The notes: generated by a model not told the origin, from the sequence alone. DNA of 64,000 nucleotides from Bacteroidaceae bacterium (GCA_017464345.1 JAFUAH010000019.1:1-64000), one strand, 5' to 3'; shown: positions 1-7,422, numbered from the stretch's first letter. Numbers and translations are program-made.

Positions 1-10
1 AGCAGGTATC

Positions 11-175
11 TCATAGCATCAGCATCGGGTCTTTCACCCAGACTTCGCCCTGGTGTCTTCTGGCGGCCTCCACGTATTTGTTGCCTGCCGGCTTTGCGGC
101 ATTGATGGCTTTCCTTTCCTCGGGAGAAAGTTGCTTCCTCCGTCTTGAGGTTTTTCTTGTTGTCGTTGCTTCCAT
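11..175 (-). CDS. Small basic hypothetical protein (54 aa)
   Basis: A 54-residue reading frame begins with ATG at 175 and ends at a TGA at 11-13. The N-terminal half is rich in Arg, Lys and Thr (METTT-like start followed by RKTSRRRKQ), and the rest has no membrane segment or cysteine pair. I do not recognise a family. It lies downstream of the decayed toxin-antitoxin pair on the same strand, 44 bases after the toxin remnant, so it may belong to the same transcript. The composition fits a small nucleic-acid-binding or antitoxin-like protein, but that is only a guess. It could also be a fortuitous frame. Confidence 0.4.
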   Translation of the reverse strand: MEATTTRKTSRRRKQLSPEERKAINAAKPAGNKYVEAARRHQGEVWVKDPMLML

Positions 176-219
176 AATCGTATCGTTTTTAATTATCTTT
201 CTGTAGGGGTGTGGGGAAA

Positions 220-393
220 CTACTTGACCTCGCTTGCCAATGTGGTGGGGTCGCGTCTTACGTCCCAGAAGGCAACGAAGTAGATGATGTCGCCATCGAT
301 GCGATAGACGATTTTGTCGAGGCGGTTCATCACATAACTTCTGTACATCACAGGGCGCTCGGCTAAAAGAGGCTCTTCATGGCCAATGTTTGC
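220..393 (-). pseudogene. RelE/ParE-family toxin remnant (C-terminal part only)
   Basis: The frame carries about 57 residues ending WDVRRDPTTLASEVK, with the segments NIGHEEPLL, MYRSYVMNRLDKIVYRIDG and IYFVAFWDVRRDP. These match the C-terminal half of RelE/ParE toxins of Bacteroidetes, in which roughly 100 residues are normal. The N-terminal helices are absent. The recognisable part starts inside the end of the upstream antitoxin gene in another frame. The ATG that overlaps the antitoxin stop (380) gives only five codons before a stop. An open frame extends up to 447, but its first 18 codons are just the antitoxin read out of frame. I infer that a deletion fused the antitoxin tail to the middle of the toxin, so the product is very probably inactive. 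Confidence 0.6.
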
Positions 394-697
394 GGTCTTC
401 TTCTGCAAACTCCTTTTCCAGTTCGTCCATCGCCTCGTCGAAGTCATAGACCCGACCTTCGGCTATGTCACGCTCGGCCTGGTCAATCCTTGCGTTCAGT
501 TCCTCCATGGTGAAGGGGCGCAGGGAGTATTCCTCGTCGTCGGCCTCCACAGCCTTGTGGGCCGACGATGGCTTTACGCTCTCTATGAGCATCGTCACCA
601 ACTCCAGTTTGTCGCTGTAGTCGAGTTCCTTTGCTACATTCCACGCCTTGATGACGGGCTGTGATGCATGTCGTCTTCTTGCGGTTGTTATTGCCAT
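377..697 (-). CDS. Antitoxin of a decayed type II toxin-antitoxin pair
   Basis: The 106-residue product begins MAITTARRR and continues with a segment (VIKAWNVAKELDYSDKLELV, then MLIES) typical of antitoxins that accompany RelE/ParE toxins in Bacteroidales. Its C-terminal half is acidic (EELNARIDQAERDIAEG, then DEAMDELEKEFAEED), as expected for the toxin-wrapping region. I chose the ATG at 697 because it directly follows a TATCTTTG promoter box at 729-736; an in-frame start at 742 would lie upstream of that box. The last residues (RKHWP) are encoded by DNA that in another frame reads as toxin, so the native antitoxin tail has probably been replaced. With its toxin broken, the gene may persist as a regulator or as a relic. 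Confidence 0.6.
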   Translation of the reverse strand: MAITTARRRHASQPVIKAWNVAKELDYSDKLELVTMLIESVKPSSAHKAVEADDEEYSLRPFTMEELNARIDQAERDIAEGRVYDFDEAMDELEKEFAEEDRKHWP

Positions 698-728
698 ATC
701 TCCTTGCGTTTTTACGTTATCTACGCTG

Positions 729-736
729 CAAAGATA
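729..736 (-). promoter_or_regulatory. Promoter -7 box TATCTTTG for the antitoxin gene
   Basis: CAAAGATA on the plus strand reads TATCTTTG on the minus strand, a match to the Bacteroidetes -7 consensus TAnnTTTG. It lies 31 bases upstream of the antitoxin ATG. No clear -33 TTTG is seen. Confidence 0.5.
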
Positions 737-846
737 CAACAATTTTCGTGAGATTAGTCGCCTTGCGGCGAGAAATCTTCCAAATCCTGGAGAATAATAT
801 CCGTAATGTCTCAGTATGTCAAAGAACGCTTCTTGTCTTCTCCACC

Positions 847-972
847 TTATTTATAGTGGAACGGCCAGCCGCAGTGCTGGCAGCGGTATATCTCGCCGTC
901 CTCGTCGATCGCGTCGCGAGGCATCTCGAAGGAGGTCTCCTTCCTGCATTTCGGGCATCTTATTGTCGTCAT
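847..972 (-). CDS. Small zinc-ribbon protein (41 aa)
   Basis: The 41-residue protein has two cysteine knuckles, CPKC at residues 6-9 and CQHC at 31-34, followed by GWPFHYK. This is the layout of a zinc ribbon of the kind that binds one zinc ion. I start at the ATG at 972 (MTTIRCPKC), because the longer frame from 1056 runs through repeated DNA. Similar short zinc-ribbon proteins occur widely in Bacteroidetes with no assigned function. The gene follows the membrane protein at 1075-1845 on the same strand, separated by a short segment with 16-bp direct repeats, so co-transcription is possible. Confidence 0.6.
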   Translation of the reverse strand: MTTIRCPKCRKETSFEMPRDAIDEDGEIYRCQHCGWPFHYK

Positions 973-984
973 TACTCTTTTTTT

Positions 985-1048
985 AGAAGTTATCGAAGTT
1001 CTTGCCTTGCAAGCGACCAGAGGTCGAGCGAAAGAAGTTATCGAAGTT
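985..1048. repeat. Pair of 16-bp direct repeats flanking two small hairpins
   Basis: AGAAGTTATCGAAGTT occurs at 985-1000 and again at 1033-1048. The 32 bases between contain CTTG..CAAG and CGACC-AGA-GGTCG inverted repeats. The unit lies between the zinc-ribbon gene and the membrane protein gene. It resembles a small structured intergenic repeat; no second copy was noticed in the window. Confidence 0.5.
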
Positions 1049-1074
1049 AAAGACATTCCTGCCTCCTTGTCTTT

Positions 1075-1845
1075 TTAGAACTCCTCCAGTTCCTCCAGCG
1101 TCTCCACCCTCCACAGCAGGAAGGCGATGATGACGAGCGTGACGACCTGCGAGAGATATTCGCGCAGAAGTTCGCCACTGTTGCTGGTGTAAACCTCGTA
1201 GACCACGAAGAGGCCCACGGCGAACGTGAGGCTCTGCCACGCCTCCTTGTGCTCCAAGTCGGCGTAGTTGTCGCGCAGCCAGCGACCGTAGCGCCACAGC
1301 GCGAGGGCGTAATAGACGATGAAGCCGACGATGAGCGCCAACTGGCAGTAGGGCAGCACGTCGTAGCCCCAGAACTCGTCGCGCCGGGCGATGCCCACGA
1401 TGGCTGTTACCATCACCGCCAACACCTCGGCCACAAGCCACGGCCAGAGAGGGCGGCGCCGGTCCTGCACCATGGCGAGCAGCACCGCCATCGTGAGCGG
1501 CACGAGCGTCACATGGTCGAGACAGATGTTCACGATGTTGCGCACCAAGCGGTCGTCAGTCAGCCAGACCTGGCCGAAGACGTACCACCATACGTGGCTG
1601 CCCACGATGGCCAGCATCAGCGCCGCCGTCCACCGCCTGAGCCTCAGGCTCGACCGCACTGGCTGGGGCACACGCATTGCCCCGCTCGGGGTCTTAATCG
1701 TCTTCACGCTCTCCGGCCCCTTTTCCTGCATGAATGCGTTGCCCCGTCGCCAGAGCAGATACACCGCCGCCACGAGCGCAGCGAATGCCGCCACGCAGTA
1801 GAGAGCGATGAAAATCACGTCTTGCAATCCTTCGTATTCGTACAT
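1075..1845 (-). CDS. Multi-span membrane protein, paralogue of the adjacent AraC-type regulator but without its DNA-binding domain
   Basis: The 256-residue product has about seven hydrophobic segments. It shares with the neighbouring gene (2211-3452) the landmarks YLLWRRGNAF near the N-terminus, GSHVWW / GHVWW, LxMxQDRRR, RYGRWLxDNYADLExK and LLWRVETL. In the neighbour these are followed by a linker and an AraC-type HTH region. Here the protein stops right after LLWRVETLEELEEF, so it is the sensor-like half alone. The two genes lie in tandem on the same strand, 365 bases apart, which suggests duplication followed by loss of the regulatory half. It could be a partner or antagonist of the full-length regulator, or a decaying copy. 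The frame is intact and the start at 1845 fits the paralogue's N-terminus. Confidence 0.65.
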   Translation of the reverse strand: MYEYEGLQDVIFIALYCVAAFAALVAAVYLLWRRGNAFMQEKGPESVKTIKTPSGAMRVPQPVRSSLRLRRWTAALMLAIVGSHVWWYVFGQVWLTDDRLVRNIVNICLDHVTLVPLTMAVLLAMVQDRRRPLWPWLVAEVLAVMVTAIVGIARRDEFWGYDVLPYCQLALIVGFIVYYALALWRYGRWLRDNYADLEHKEAWQSLTFAVGLFVVYEVYTSNSGELLREYLSQVVTLVIIAFLLWRVETLEELEEF

Positions 1846-2210
1846 AATCTATCAGGTTTTGCTTGCTAAAAATGACACGAATTTACAAAAAATCCGCGAA
1901 TCAGCCGCGCCCGAATCCGCCGCCTCGGAAGGTTTTGCAGATTTGATGAGTAAGTTTTGCAGATTTGATGATTTTGCAAATTTGACCAGTCCGAATTGCA
2001 AATTTGACCAGTCGGCGCAGCACTTCTTTAACACGAATTTCCATGAATTGAACATGAATTATTCATTAATTATTTATGGTGAATTCGTGAGACTCGCTAC
2101 GCACTTGGCTCGTCCAAGAATTCGTGTAAAATAAAAAGCCGAGCCCATCCTTGCGGATGTCTCGGCGGACATAGTTTTTCTTATGCTAAATTTCTTATGC
2201 TAAGGCTCTC
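1846..2210. repeat. Intergenic region with degenerate 17-22-bp tandem repeats and inverted cacgaatt repeats
   Basis: No gene is visible in these 365 bases. Four related units with TTTTGCA(G/A)ATTTGA as core lie at about 1932-1949, 1954-1971, 1972-1991 and 1994-2013. Further on, ACACGAATT at about 2031 and AATTCGTGT near 2120-2129 form a wide inverted repeat with internal ATGAATT copies. A terminator-like hairpin at 2138-2166 closes the region. Confidence 0.55.
2130..2166 (-). terminator. Terminator of the AraC-type membrane regulator
   Basis: GCCGAG and CATCC pair with GGATG and CTCGGC around a TTGC loop. On the minus strand the stem is followed by a T-rich run (plus-strand AAAATAAAAA). It lies 45 bases past the stop codon at 2211. 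Confidence 0.6.
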
Positions 2211-3452
2211 TTAGAGAATTACCCCCCCCGAGTCGCGCATCCAGGCGGTGACGCTCTGGCCGGTGCGCAGCACGAAGGCACGGGCGAAGGTGCTGTAACT
2301 GCGGAAGCCGCTCTCGCTGGACAGCTGCTGGGCGACAATGGGCTGACCGGCAGCAGCCAACTCCTGATAACGGTTGATGAAGTGATTGATGCGCAGGTTG
2401 TTTATGTAGATGTTGTAGGTGATACCCTGCCGCGAGAAATATTGACTGAGATAGTAGCGGTTGGTGCCCACGGCCTGGGCCAACTGCTGTAGCGTCAAGT
2501 TGTGCTGCAGGTAGAGTCGCGTATCCACGCAGTGTTCTTTCAGCAGTTGCTCGATCTGGGCAAGGTCGATGCTGACAGGATTGGCCGACGGCTGCTGTTC
2601 AGGCTGTTCCTGCTGCATCGGCATTATTGGCATTATTGGCATTGTATCGGGGACAAACGTAGATTCTGCCGGCGCGGCGCCAACCGGGCTTTCCTGAGCC
2701 TGTGGGATGTACTTTTCGTCTGCCGGCGCAGCCTCCAACTGCGGCAGCGTCTCCACCCTCCACAGCAGCAGGCCGAATAGCGCGAGTTCGGTGAAATGCA
2801 AAAGGAACATCAAGAGGGTGGCATCGATTTCAACGAGCGTGTAGAGCATGAACAGCAGCAAACAAGCGAGTGTCACCACCTGACTGAGCCACACCTTCTT
2901 GTTCTCCAGGTCGGCATAGTTGTCGTTCAGCCAGCGCCCGTAGCGCCTGACGGCAAGCACCATATAGATGGTAAAGAGCACATAGAGCAACAGAACGTAG
3001 GCAATGGCCACGAGCAAGATCTGCTGACTGGGATAGACTATGAGCACGCCGCCCAGCACCAAGAACGGCACCATGGCCACGAAAGCGGGCCAAACAGACC
3101 GTCGGCGGTCCTGCAGCATGGAGAGCAGCGTGCCGGCGAGGGTGGTGAGCAGCGACACGCAGTCGAGCACGACCACCGCCACGTAGCCCGGCGAAGGAGG
3201 CACAGCATCCAGAAACCGAAGGTCACGGGAATAGACATAGAACAGCATCCACCACACATGCCCCAGCACCGCCATAATAAAGAACGCTGCCGCCCAACGG
3301 CGCAGTCGCACCGGCGGCGTGATGTCCGGCGCGAAAGCATTGCCCCGGCGCAACAGCAGGTAGAGGGCCGCCAATAGCGGCACCGCTCCCGTCACGCCGT
3401 AGAGGATGAAAAACAGTATCGACTGTACAGATGTCTGTCCTAAAATATCCAT
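2211..3452 (-). CDS. Membrane-embedded AraC-family transcriptional regulator
   Basis: The 413-residue protein has an N-terminal domain of about seven membrane spans (residues 1-250, ending LLWRVETL). A Pro/Gln-rich linker follows, with a short MPIMPIMPM repeat encoded by a 12-bp tandem repeat near 2621-2645. An AraC-type HTH region occupies the last 100 or so residues (LTLQQLAQAVGTNRYYLSQY, GITYNIYINNLRI, QQLSSESGFRSYSTFARAF). Such 7TM-AraC fusions are common in Bacteroidetes and would sense a signal in the inner membrane while holding DNA. I start at 3452 (MDILGQTSV) because it aligns with the paralogue; an in-frame start at 3608 lies upstream of the promoter-like TATCTTTG at 3570-3577. The target genes and ligand are unknown. 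Confidence 0.8.
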   Translation of the reverse strand: MDILGQTSVQSILFFILYGVTGAVPLLAALYLLLRRGNAFAPDITPPVRLRRWAAAFFIMAVLGHVWWMLFYVYSRDLRFLDAVPPSPGYVAVVVLDCVSLLTTLAGTLLSMLQDRRRSVWPAFVAMVPFLVLGGVLIVYPSQQILLVAIAYVLLLYVLFTIYMVLAVRRYGRWLNDNYADLENKKVWLSQVVTLACLLLFMLYTLVEIDATLLMFLLHFTELALFGLLLWRVETLPQLEAAPADEKYIPQAQESPVGAAPAESTFVPDTMPIMPIMPMQQEQPEQQPSANPVSIDLAQIEQLLKEHCVDTRLYLQHNLTLQQLAQAVGTNRYYLSQYFSRQGITYNIYINNLRINHFINRYQELAAAGQPIVAQQLSSESGFRSYSTFARAFVLRTGQSVTAWMRDSGGVIL

Positions 3453-3468
3453 AATCTTGTATGCAAGT

Positions 3469-3558
3469 CTGCGATTTTTGGACAAGCCAAGCGGCAAAGC
3501 CGAGCGAAGCGAGAGCCATGATGCTTGCATCAATGGCCAATCGTGAGCAAACTCGCAG
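3469..3558. repeat. Palindromic repeat-like element in the leader of the AraC-type regulator
   Basis: The segment is bounded by CTGCGA (3469-3474) and its inverted copy TCGCAG (3553-3558). It contains a GATGC-TT-GCATC hairpin. It lies between the TATCTTTG box at 3570-3577 and the start codon at 3452, so it would be in the 5' untranslated region. Confidence 0.4.
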
Positions 3559-3569
3559 CGTTTACGCCG

Positions 3570-3577
3570 CAAAGATA
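3570..3577 (-). promoter_or_regulatory. Promoter -7 box TATCTTTG for the AraC-type regulator
   Basis: CAAAGATA on the plus strand matches the TAnnTTTG consensus on the minus strand. It would give a leader of roughly 110 bases that includes the palindromic element at 3469-3558. Confidence 0.45.
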
Positions 3578-3662
3578 GTAAAAAATCGTCAAATAAGCGA
3601 CACTTCAATCCATTTTAGCCCCTTTTTGGCGACATTTTGTCTGATTACTGGACATATCCCTA

Positions 3663-4829
3663 TCAGAGGGTGGAGAGGAAGGAGGCGAAGCGTTGCAGGG
3701 CCTCGGCAAGGATGCTCCGTGGGCAGGCGAGGTTGATGCGCAAGAAGGTGCTGCCGGAGGGATTGTAGGCCTCGCCCGCAGTGAACCAGACGTGGGCTTC
3801 CTCGCGCAAACGCGTTTCCAGCACCTTGGAGGAAAGACCGAAGGCCGCACAATCGATCCAGGCCAAATAGGTGCCCTCGATGCGGGTGAGCGCAACCTGT
3901 GGCATGTTCTCGCTCAGGAACTGTGCCAGGTACTGATAGTTGCCATGGATATACTCCATCAGCTGGGTCAGCCACTCCTCCCCTTCCGGCGTGTAGGCAG
4001 CCTGCAGGGCCACCACGCCAAAGGGATTGACATCGCAGGTCTCGTTGATGTTGATGCGACGGTCGATGAGGGCCCGTTTCCGGGCATCGGGGACGGTGAT
4101 GTTGGCCAACTGAAGGCCTGCGATGTTGAAACTCTTGCTCGCCGAGGTGCAAACGGCCGAGTTCTGGGCAAACTCGGGGCAGAGACTGGCAAAGGGGGTG
4201 TAGTGATGGCCCGGCATGACGAGTTCGTTGTGAATCTCGTCGCTGACGACGAAGACACCATGGCGCAGGCAGATGTCGCCCATGCGACGGAGTTCGTCGG
4301 GTGTCCAGACACGTCCCGTGGGGTTGTGAGGATTGCAGAGGAGGAAGAGTTTCACGTCCTCCTCGACAATCTTGCGCTCGAAGTCGTCGAAATCTATCTC
4401 ATAATGGTTGTCCCGGCGGATGAGGGGATTCTCGACCAGTGCGTTGCCGGCATTGCGGAGGCAGGAGAAGAAACAATTATAGACGGGTGTCTGCATGAGC
4501 ACCTTGTCGCCAGGGCGGGTGAGACTTTGCAGAATGGCTGCGATGGCGGGCACGACACCGATGGTGTAGAGGATGTGCTCGCGCTGCATCTGCCACCCAT
4601 GGCGGCGACTGAACCAGCGGACGACGGCTTGGTAGTAGGATTCGGGGACGTGGACGTAACCGAAGACACCATGGTCGAGACGGCGCTGAAGGGCCTGCTG
4701 GATGCAGGGGGCAGCAGGGAAGTCCATATCGGCCACCCAGAGAGGGAGCAGGTCGGGGTCGGGGCATTCGTCCCACTTCACACAGTCGGTGCCACGGCGG
4801 GGGATGATTTCGTTAAAATCGTAGTTCAT
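3663..4829 (-). CDS. malY: PLP-dependent aminotransferase/C-S lyase of the MalY/PatB family
   Basis: The 388-residue fold-type I PLP enzyme has the usual family length. Landmarks are LPLWVADMDFP (residues 28-38), CNPHNPTG (165-172), SDEIHNE (196-202) and the PLP-binding lysine in SASKSFNIAG (K232). MalY/PatB enzymes cleave cystathionine and related C-S compounds to a thiol, pyruvate and ammonia; some members are general aminotransferases. The protein is cytoplasmic. The next gene, a DUF3737 protein, lies 31 bases upstream on the same strand, so the pair is probably an operon. The spacer is made of repeated AGTTCATAGTTCA units. The exact substrate cannot be read from the sequence. Confidence 0.88.
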   Translation of the reverse strand: MNYDFNEIIPRRGTDCVKWDECPDPDLLPLWVADMDFPAAPCIQQALQRRLDHGVFGYVHVPESYYQAVVRWFSRRHGWQMQREHILYTIGVVPAIAAILQSLTRPGDKVLMQTPVYNCFFSCLRNAGNALVENPLIRRDNHYEIDFDDFERKIVEEDVKLFLLCNPHNPTGRVWTPDELRRMGDICLRHGVFVVSDEIHNELVMPGHHYTPFASLCPEFAQNSAVCTSASKSFNIAGLQLANITVPDARKRALIDRRININETCDVNPFGVVALQAAYTPEGEEWLTQLMEYIHGNYQYLAQFLSENMPQVALTRIEGTYLAWIDCAAFGLSSKVLETRLREEAHVWFTAGEAYNPSGSTFLRINLACPRSILAEALQRFASFLSTL

Positions 4830-4861
4830 AGTTCAAAGTTCATAGTTCATAGTTCATAGTT
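4829..4861. repeat. Tandem AGTTCATAGTTCA microsatellite between the malY-like and DUF3737 genes
   Basis: The spacer consists almost wholly of imperfect copies of AGTTCATAGTTCA. The same kind of array recurs at 15700-15743, and a related TTTCAAC array lies at 43095-43153. Confidence 0.7.
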
Positions 4862-5712
4862 TAAGGTGCCACAACTTCGATGATGCAGTCGGCAGGTGCC
4901 TTGCGGTTCTCATCAATAATGATTTCGCCGACGGTGCCGCGGACGACGATGCTGCCAGAGGTGGGGTTCTTGATGCTGTGGACGGGGCCGTTGATGGTGG
5001 CATGGACAGTGCTGTACTCAAAGCCCAGATTGGCATCCTCGCCCATGGTGCAGTCCTCGAGGACGAGGTTTTCGCAGTAGCAGAGGGGCTGCTCGCCAGT
5101 GATGTGACAGCGGACGAGACGGAGGTTTTTGCTGTACCAGCCAAGGTACTCGCCGTTGATTTCGGAGTCATAGACGGTGACGTTCTCTGTCTCCCAAAAG
5201 GCGTCCTTGGTGTTGAGGACGGCGTTACGAATCTCCACGTTACGGCTGTACTGGAAGGAGTAGTTGCCGTCCTGACGATAGCGGTCGATGCGGATGTCTG
5301 AAGTGTGCATGAAGAGGTAGTCGCAGTTCTGGATGCGGCAGTCCTGGATATCCACATGGTCGCAGTCCCAGAGCATTTCCTGCCCGTCGGTGAACTCGCA
5401 GTTGCGCAGTGTGATGCCGGAGACGCGACGGAACATCTTGGGTGCCTCGATGCGGCAGTCCGTCATGCGACAGTCGCGGCTGTACCATACGGAGGAACGG
5501 GCCGTGGGGACAAAGAGGCAGTTGCGGACGTCGAATCCCCGGCACTCCCAGAGGACGTATTTCCCTTCGAAGCGACAGTCCTGGGCCTCAATGTTGTAGG
5601 TTTCCTTAATACTTGACTCGCCAAGGTGGATGGTGACCCCTTCGAGGCGGAGGTCATGTTCGCGATAGAGCGGACGCTCGCCGCCGAACTCTTGATTCTT
5701 AATCACTTTCAT
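4861..5712 (-). CDS. DUF3737 family protein (right-handed beta-helix)
   Basis: The 283-residue protein begins MKVIKNQEFGGERPLYR, the signature start of DUF3737 proteins. It consists of repeated short strands rich in DCR / NCxF / ENV turns (for example RFEGKYVLWECRGF, RNCEFTDGQEMLWDC, YDSEINGEYLGWYSKN), as in right-handed beta-helices. There is no signal peptide, so it should be cytoplasmic. The biochemical role of the family is unknown. It is the first gene of a likely two-gene unit with the MalY-like enzyme. The length and both ends look intact. The AT-rich upstream region (5713-5943) shows no good TAnnTTTG box. Confidence 0.8.
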   Translation of the reverse strand: MKVIKNQEFGGERPLYREHDLRLEGVTIHLGESSIKETYNIEAQDCRFEGKYVLWECRGFDVRNCLFVPTARSSVWYSRDCRMTDCRIEAPKMFRRVSGITLRNCEFTDGQEMLWDCDHVDIQDCRIQNCDYLFMHTSDIRIDRYRQDGNYSFQYSRNVEIRNAVLNTKDAFWETENVTVYDSEINGEYLGWYSKNLRLVRCHITGEQPLCYCENLVLEDCTMGEDANLGFEYSTVHATINGPVHSIKNPTSGSIVVRGTVGEIIIDENRKAPADCIIEVVAP

Positions 5713-5765
5713 ATACTATATATCTTTTATTAAGTAACTAATCAAAATTGGCTGATATTATTTTT

Positions 5766-5913
5766 AACACAGAGAATATATTTAAGTGGAGTTATACAAG
5801 AGGCATCGAAGATGCTTCACAGAGAAACTACGCCCTATCGCCTCGCCGTAAGGCCTCTGTGCAGGACCTTTGGTCTCTCTTGCGTCCTCTCATGTAATGA
5901 TAAACTCTGTGTT
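5766..5913. repeat. MITE-like intergenic element with 9-bp inverted ends
   Basis: AACACAGAG at 5766-5774 is inverted as CTCTGTGTT at 5905-5913, giving a unit of 148 bp. Internal structure includes GCATC-GAA-GATGC. There is no open reading frame. It fills most of the 231-base space between the DUF3737 start and the MATE gene end. Confidence 0.45.
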
Positions 5914-5943
5914 GAGATAATACTTATAACCAATTGACACGAA

Positions 5944-7392
5944 TTATTCTGTGATGTGAATCTTTTTCAGCCGCAGGCGCAGCAGGAAGATGATACCACG
6001 CACGGTGAGCTCTATACACATGGCCAGCCAGACGCCCCTGAGCCCCATGGTTTGCGCCAGGACGTAGGCCAAGGGGATGCGCACCAGCCAGATGCTGCCC
6101 AGATTCATGATACAGGGGACGAGTGTGTCGCCCAATCCCATGAAGACACCATAGACCACGATGGAGGCGGCATACATGGGTTCGGCAAAGGCCTCGATGC
6201 GCAGGGCCATGGTGCCTGCAGCCTGCACCGCCACGTCGGGGGTCATCATCTGCATCAACTGGGGCGCGGCCAGGTACATCACCACGCCGAGGCAGGTCAT
6301 CACACCCACGCCCAGCCCGACGGACAGCACGGAGAAGGCGCGAATCAGGTCGCCGCGCTTCGCCCCGTAGCTCTGGCCTATCAGCGTAGTGGCTGCATCG
6401 CCAATGCCATAGCCTGGCATGTAACACAGGCTCTCCACCACCACGCCGATGGTGTTGGCTGCAATGGCCACGGCCCCCAGCGGAGCTACAATGATGGTGC
6501 TGACAATCATGGCCCCACAGAAGACGACATGCTCCACAGCCATGGGCAGACCGATGCGGAAGGCGCGGCGGATGATGGGGAGGTTGGGAGAGAGGTAAGA
6601 GGTAAGAGGTGAGAGGTGAGAGGAGACATTTTCCTCTTGAGAATCACTTAAAGAGGCTGATACATTACTCTCACTTCTCGCCTCTCTCCTCTCACCTCTG
6701 AATAGCGCCAGTTCCGGGCTGCGGGTGATGAGATAGCCGAAGCTACAGCCCGTGGTGATGACAGAGGCAATCGTCGTGGCCAGCGCTGCCCCCACCACTC
6801 CCCATAGGGGGATGAGGAGGAAGTTGAAGAGGACGTCGAGGGCCGCCATCATGATGCCCAGCAGCATGGGGGTCTTCATGTTGCCGCTGCTGCGCAACAT
6901 GCCGTTGGACAGGAAGAGCAACTGATTGACGGGAACCGTCAAGGCCCAGATGAGGAAGTACTGCGACGAGAGAGCCGCCACCTCAGGCGAACCGCCCAGG
7001 GCACGGGGCCACCACGAGTGGATGCTGACACAGAAGAGCGAGATAAGCACGCCCAGCGACATGCAGATCATCAGGGCCTGGCGCAGGACGTTACGCGCCT
7101 CCTCGTACTCCTTCGCCCCGATGTGATGGGCCACCAGTACGCTGAAGCCTGCCCCGATGGAGGCCGTCAGACCGCCAAAGAGCCAGCAGGTGGTCGAGAC
7201 CAGTCCGATGCTGGCCGTGGCGTTGGCCCCCAAGTGTCCCACCATCATGGTATCGATGTACTGCATCACGATGGTGCTGAGCTGCCCCAGGATGGCAGGC
7301 ACACTGAGGGTCAGGACGAGGGACAGTTTCTCCCGTCGGCCCATGCTGCCTCCGTCGCGCAGCTTCTGCAAAAGTATCTGTTTCCGGCTCAT
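5944..7392 (-). CDS. MATE family multidrug/cation exporter
   Basis: The 482-residue membrane protein has about twelve spans in two MatE halves. Landmarks are LSVPAILGQLSTIVMQYIDTMMVG at the N-terminus, GAKEYEEARN, and in the second half GLPMAVEHVVFCG and GQSYGAKRGDLIRAF. MATE proteins expel drugs or organic cations in exchange for Na+ or H+ in the inner membrane. I start at 7392 (MSRKQILLQ), 22 bases downstream of a TATCTTTG box; an in-frame extension to 7662 runs through repetitive DNA. Between the two halves is an unusual in-frame stretch of about 40 residues (encoded by 6588-6705) rich in Ser, Glu and Arg. It coincides with a palindromic GAGGTGAGAGG repeat and is probably an inserted element in a cytoplasmic loop. 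Confidence 0.85.
   Translation of the reverse strand: MSRKQILLQKLRDGGSMGRREKLSLVLTLSVPAILGQLSTIVMQYIDTMMVGHLGANATASIGLVSTTCWLFGGLTASIGAGFSVLVAHHIGAKEYEEARNVLRQALMICMSLGVLISLFCVSIHSWWPRALGGSPEVAALSSQYFLIWALTVPVNQLLFLSNGMLRSSGNMKTPMLLGIMMAALDVLFNFLLIPLWGVVGAALATTIASVITTGCSFGYLITRSPELALFRGERREARSESNVSASLSDSQEENVSSHLSPLTSYLSPNLPIIRRAFRIGLPMAVEHVVFCGAMIVSTIIVAPLGAVAIAANTIGVVVESLCYMPGYGIGDAATTLIGQSYGAKRGDLIRAFSVLSVGLGVGVMTCLGVVMYLAAPQLMQMMTPDVAVQAAGTMALRIEAFAEPMYAASIVVYGVFMGLGDTLVPCIMNLGSIWLVRIPLAYVLAQTMGLRGVWLAMCIELTVRGIIFLLRLRLKKIHITE
6588..6705. repeat. GAGGTGAGAGG-type palindromic repeat inserted in frame in the MATE gene
   Basis: The left half has repeated GAGGTGAGAGGTGAGAGG units. The right half (TCTCACTTCTCGCCTCTCTC, then CTCTCACCTCT) is its inverted counterpart. 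The translated product contains SPLTSYLSP. A second copy of the family sits in the GH2 gene at 18051-18147, where the product contains SPLTSHF. The reading frame stays open through both. Confidence 0.75.
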
Positions 7393-7414
7393 CGCATCGT
7401 GTGCAAGGCGGTTG

Positions 7415-7422
7415 CAAAGATA
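7415..7422 (-). promoter_or_regulatory. Promoter -7 box TATCTTTG for the MATE gene
   Basis: CAAAGATA on the plus strand matches TAnnTTTG on the minus strand. It lies 22 bases upstream of the chosen ATG and supports that start over the longer frame. Confidence 0.5.

Noticed and set aside
1932-2013. CRISPR array
   Set aside because: The repeated units are 17-22 bp, directly adjacent and degenerate, without spacers of constant length; no cas genes are present.
3693-4859. A 388-codon plus-strand frame opposite the MalY-like gene
   Set aside because: It is the complementary shadow of a well-defined PLP enzyme and has no motif of its own.
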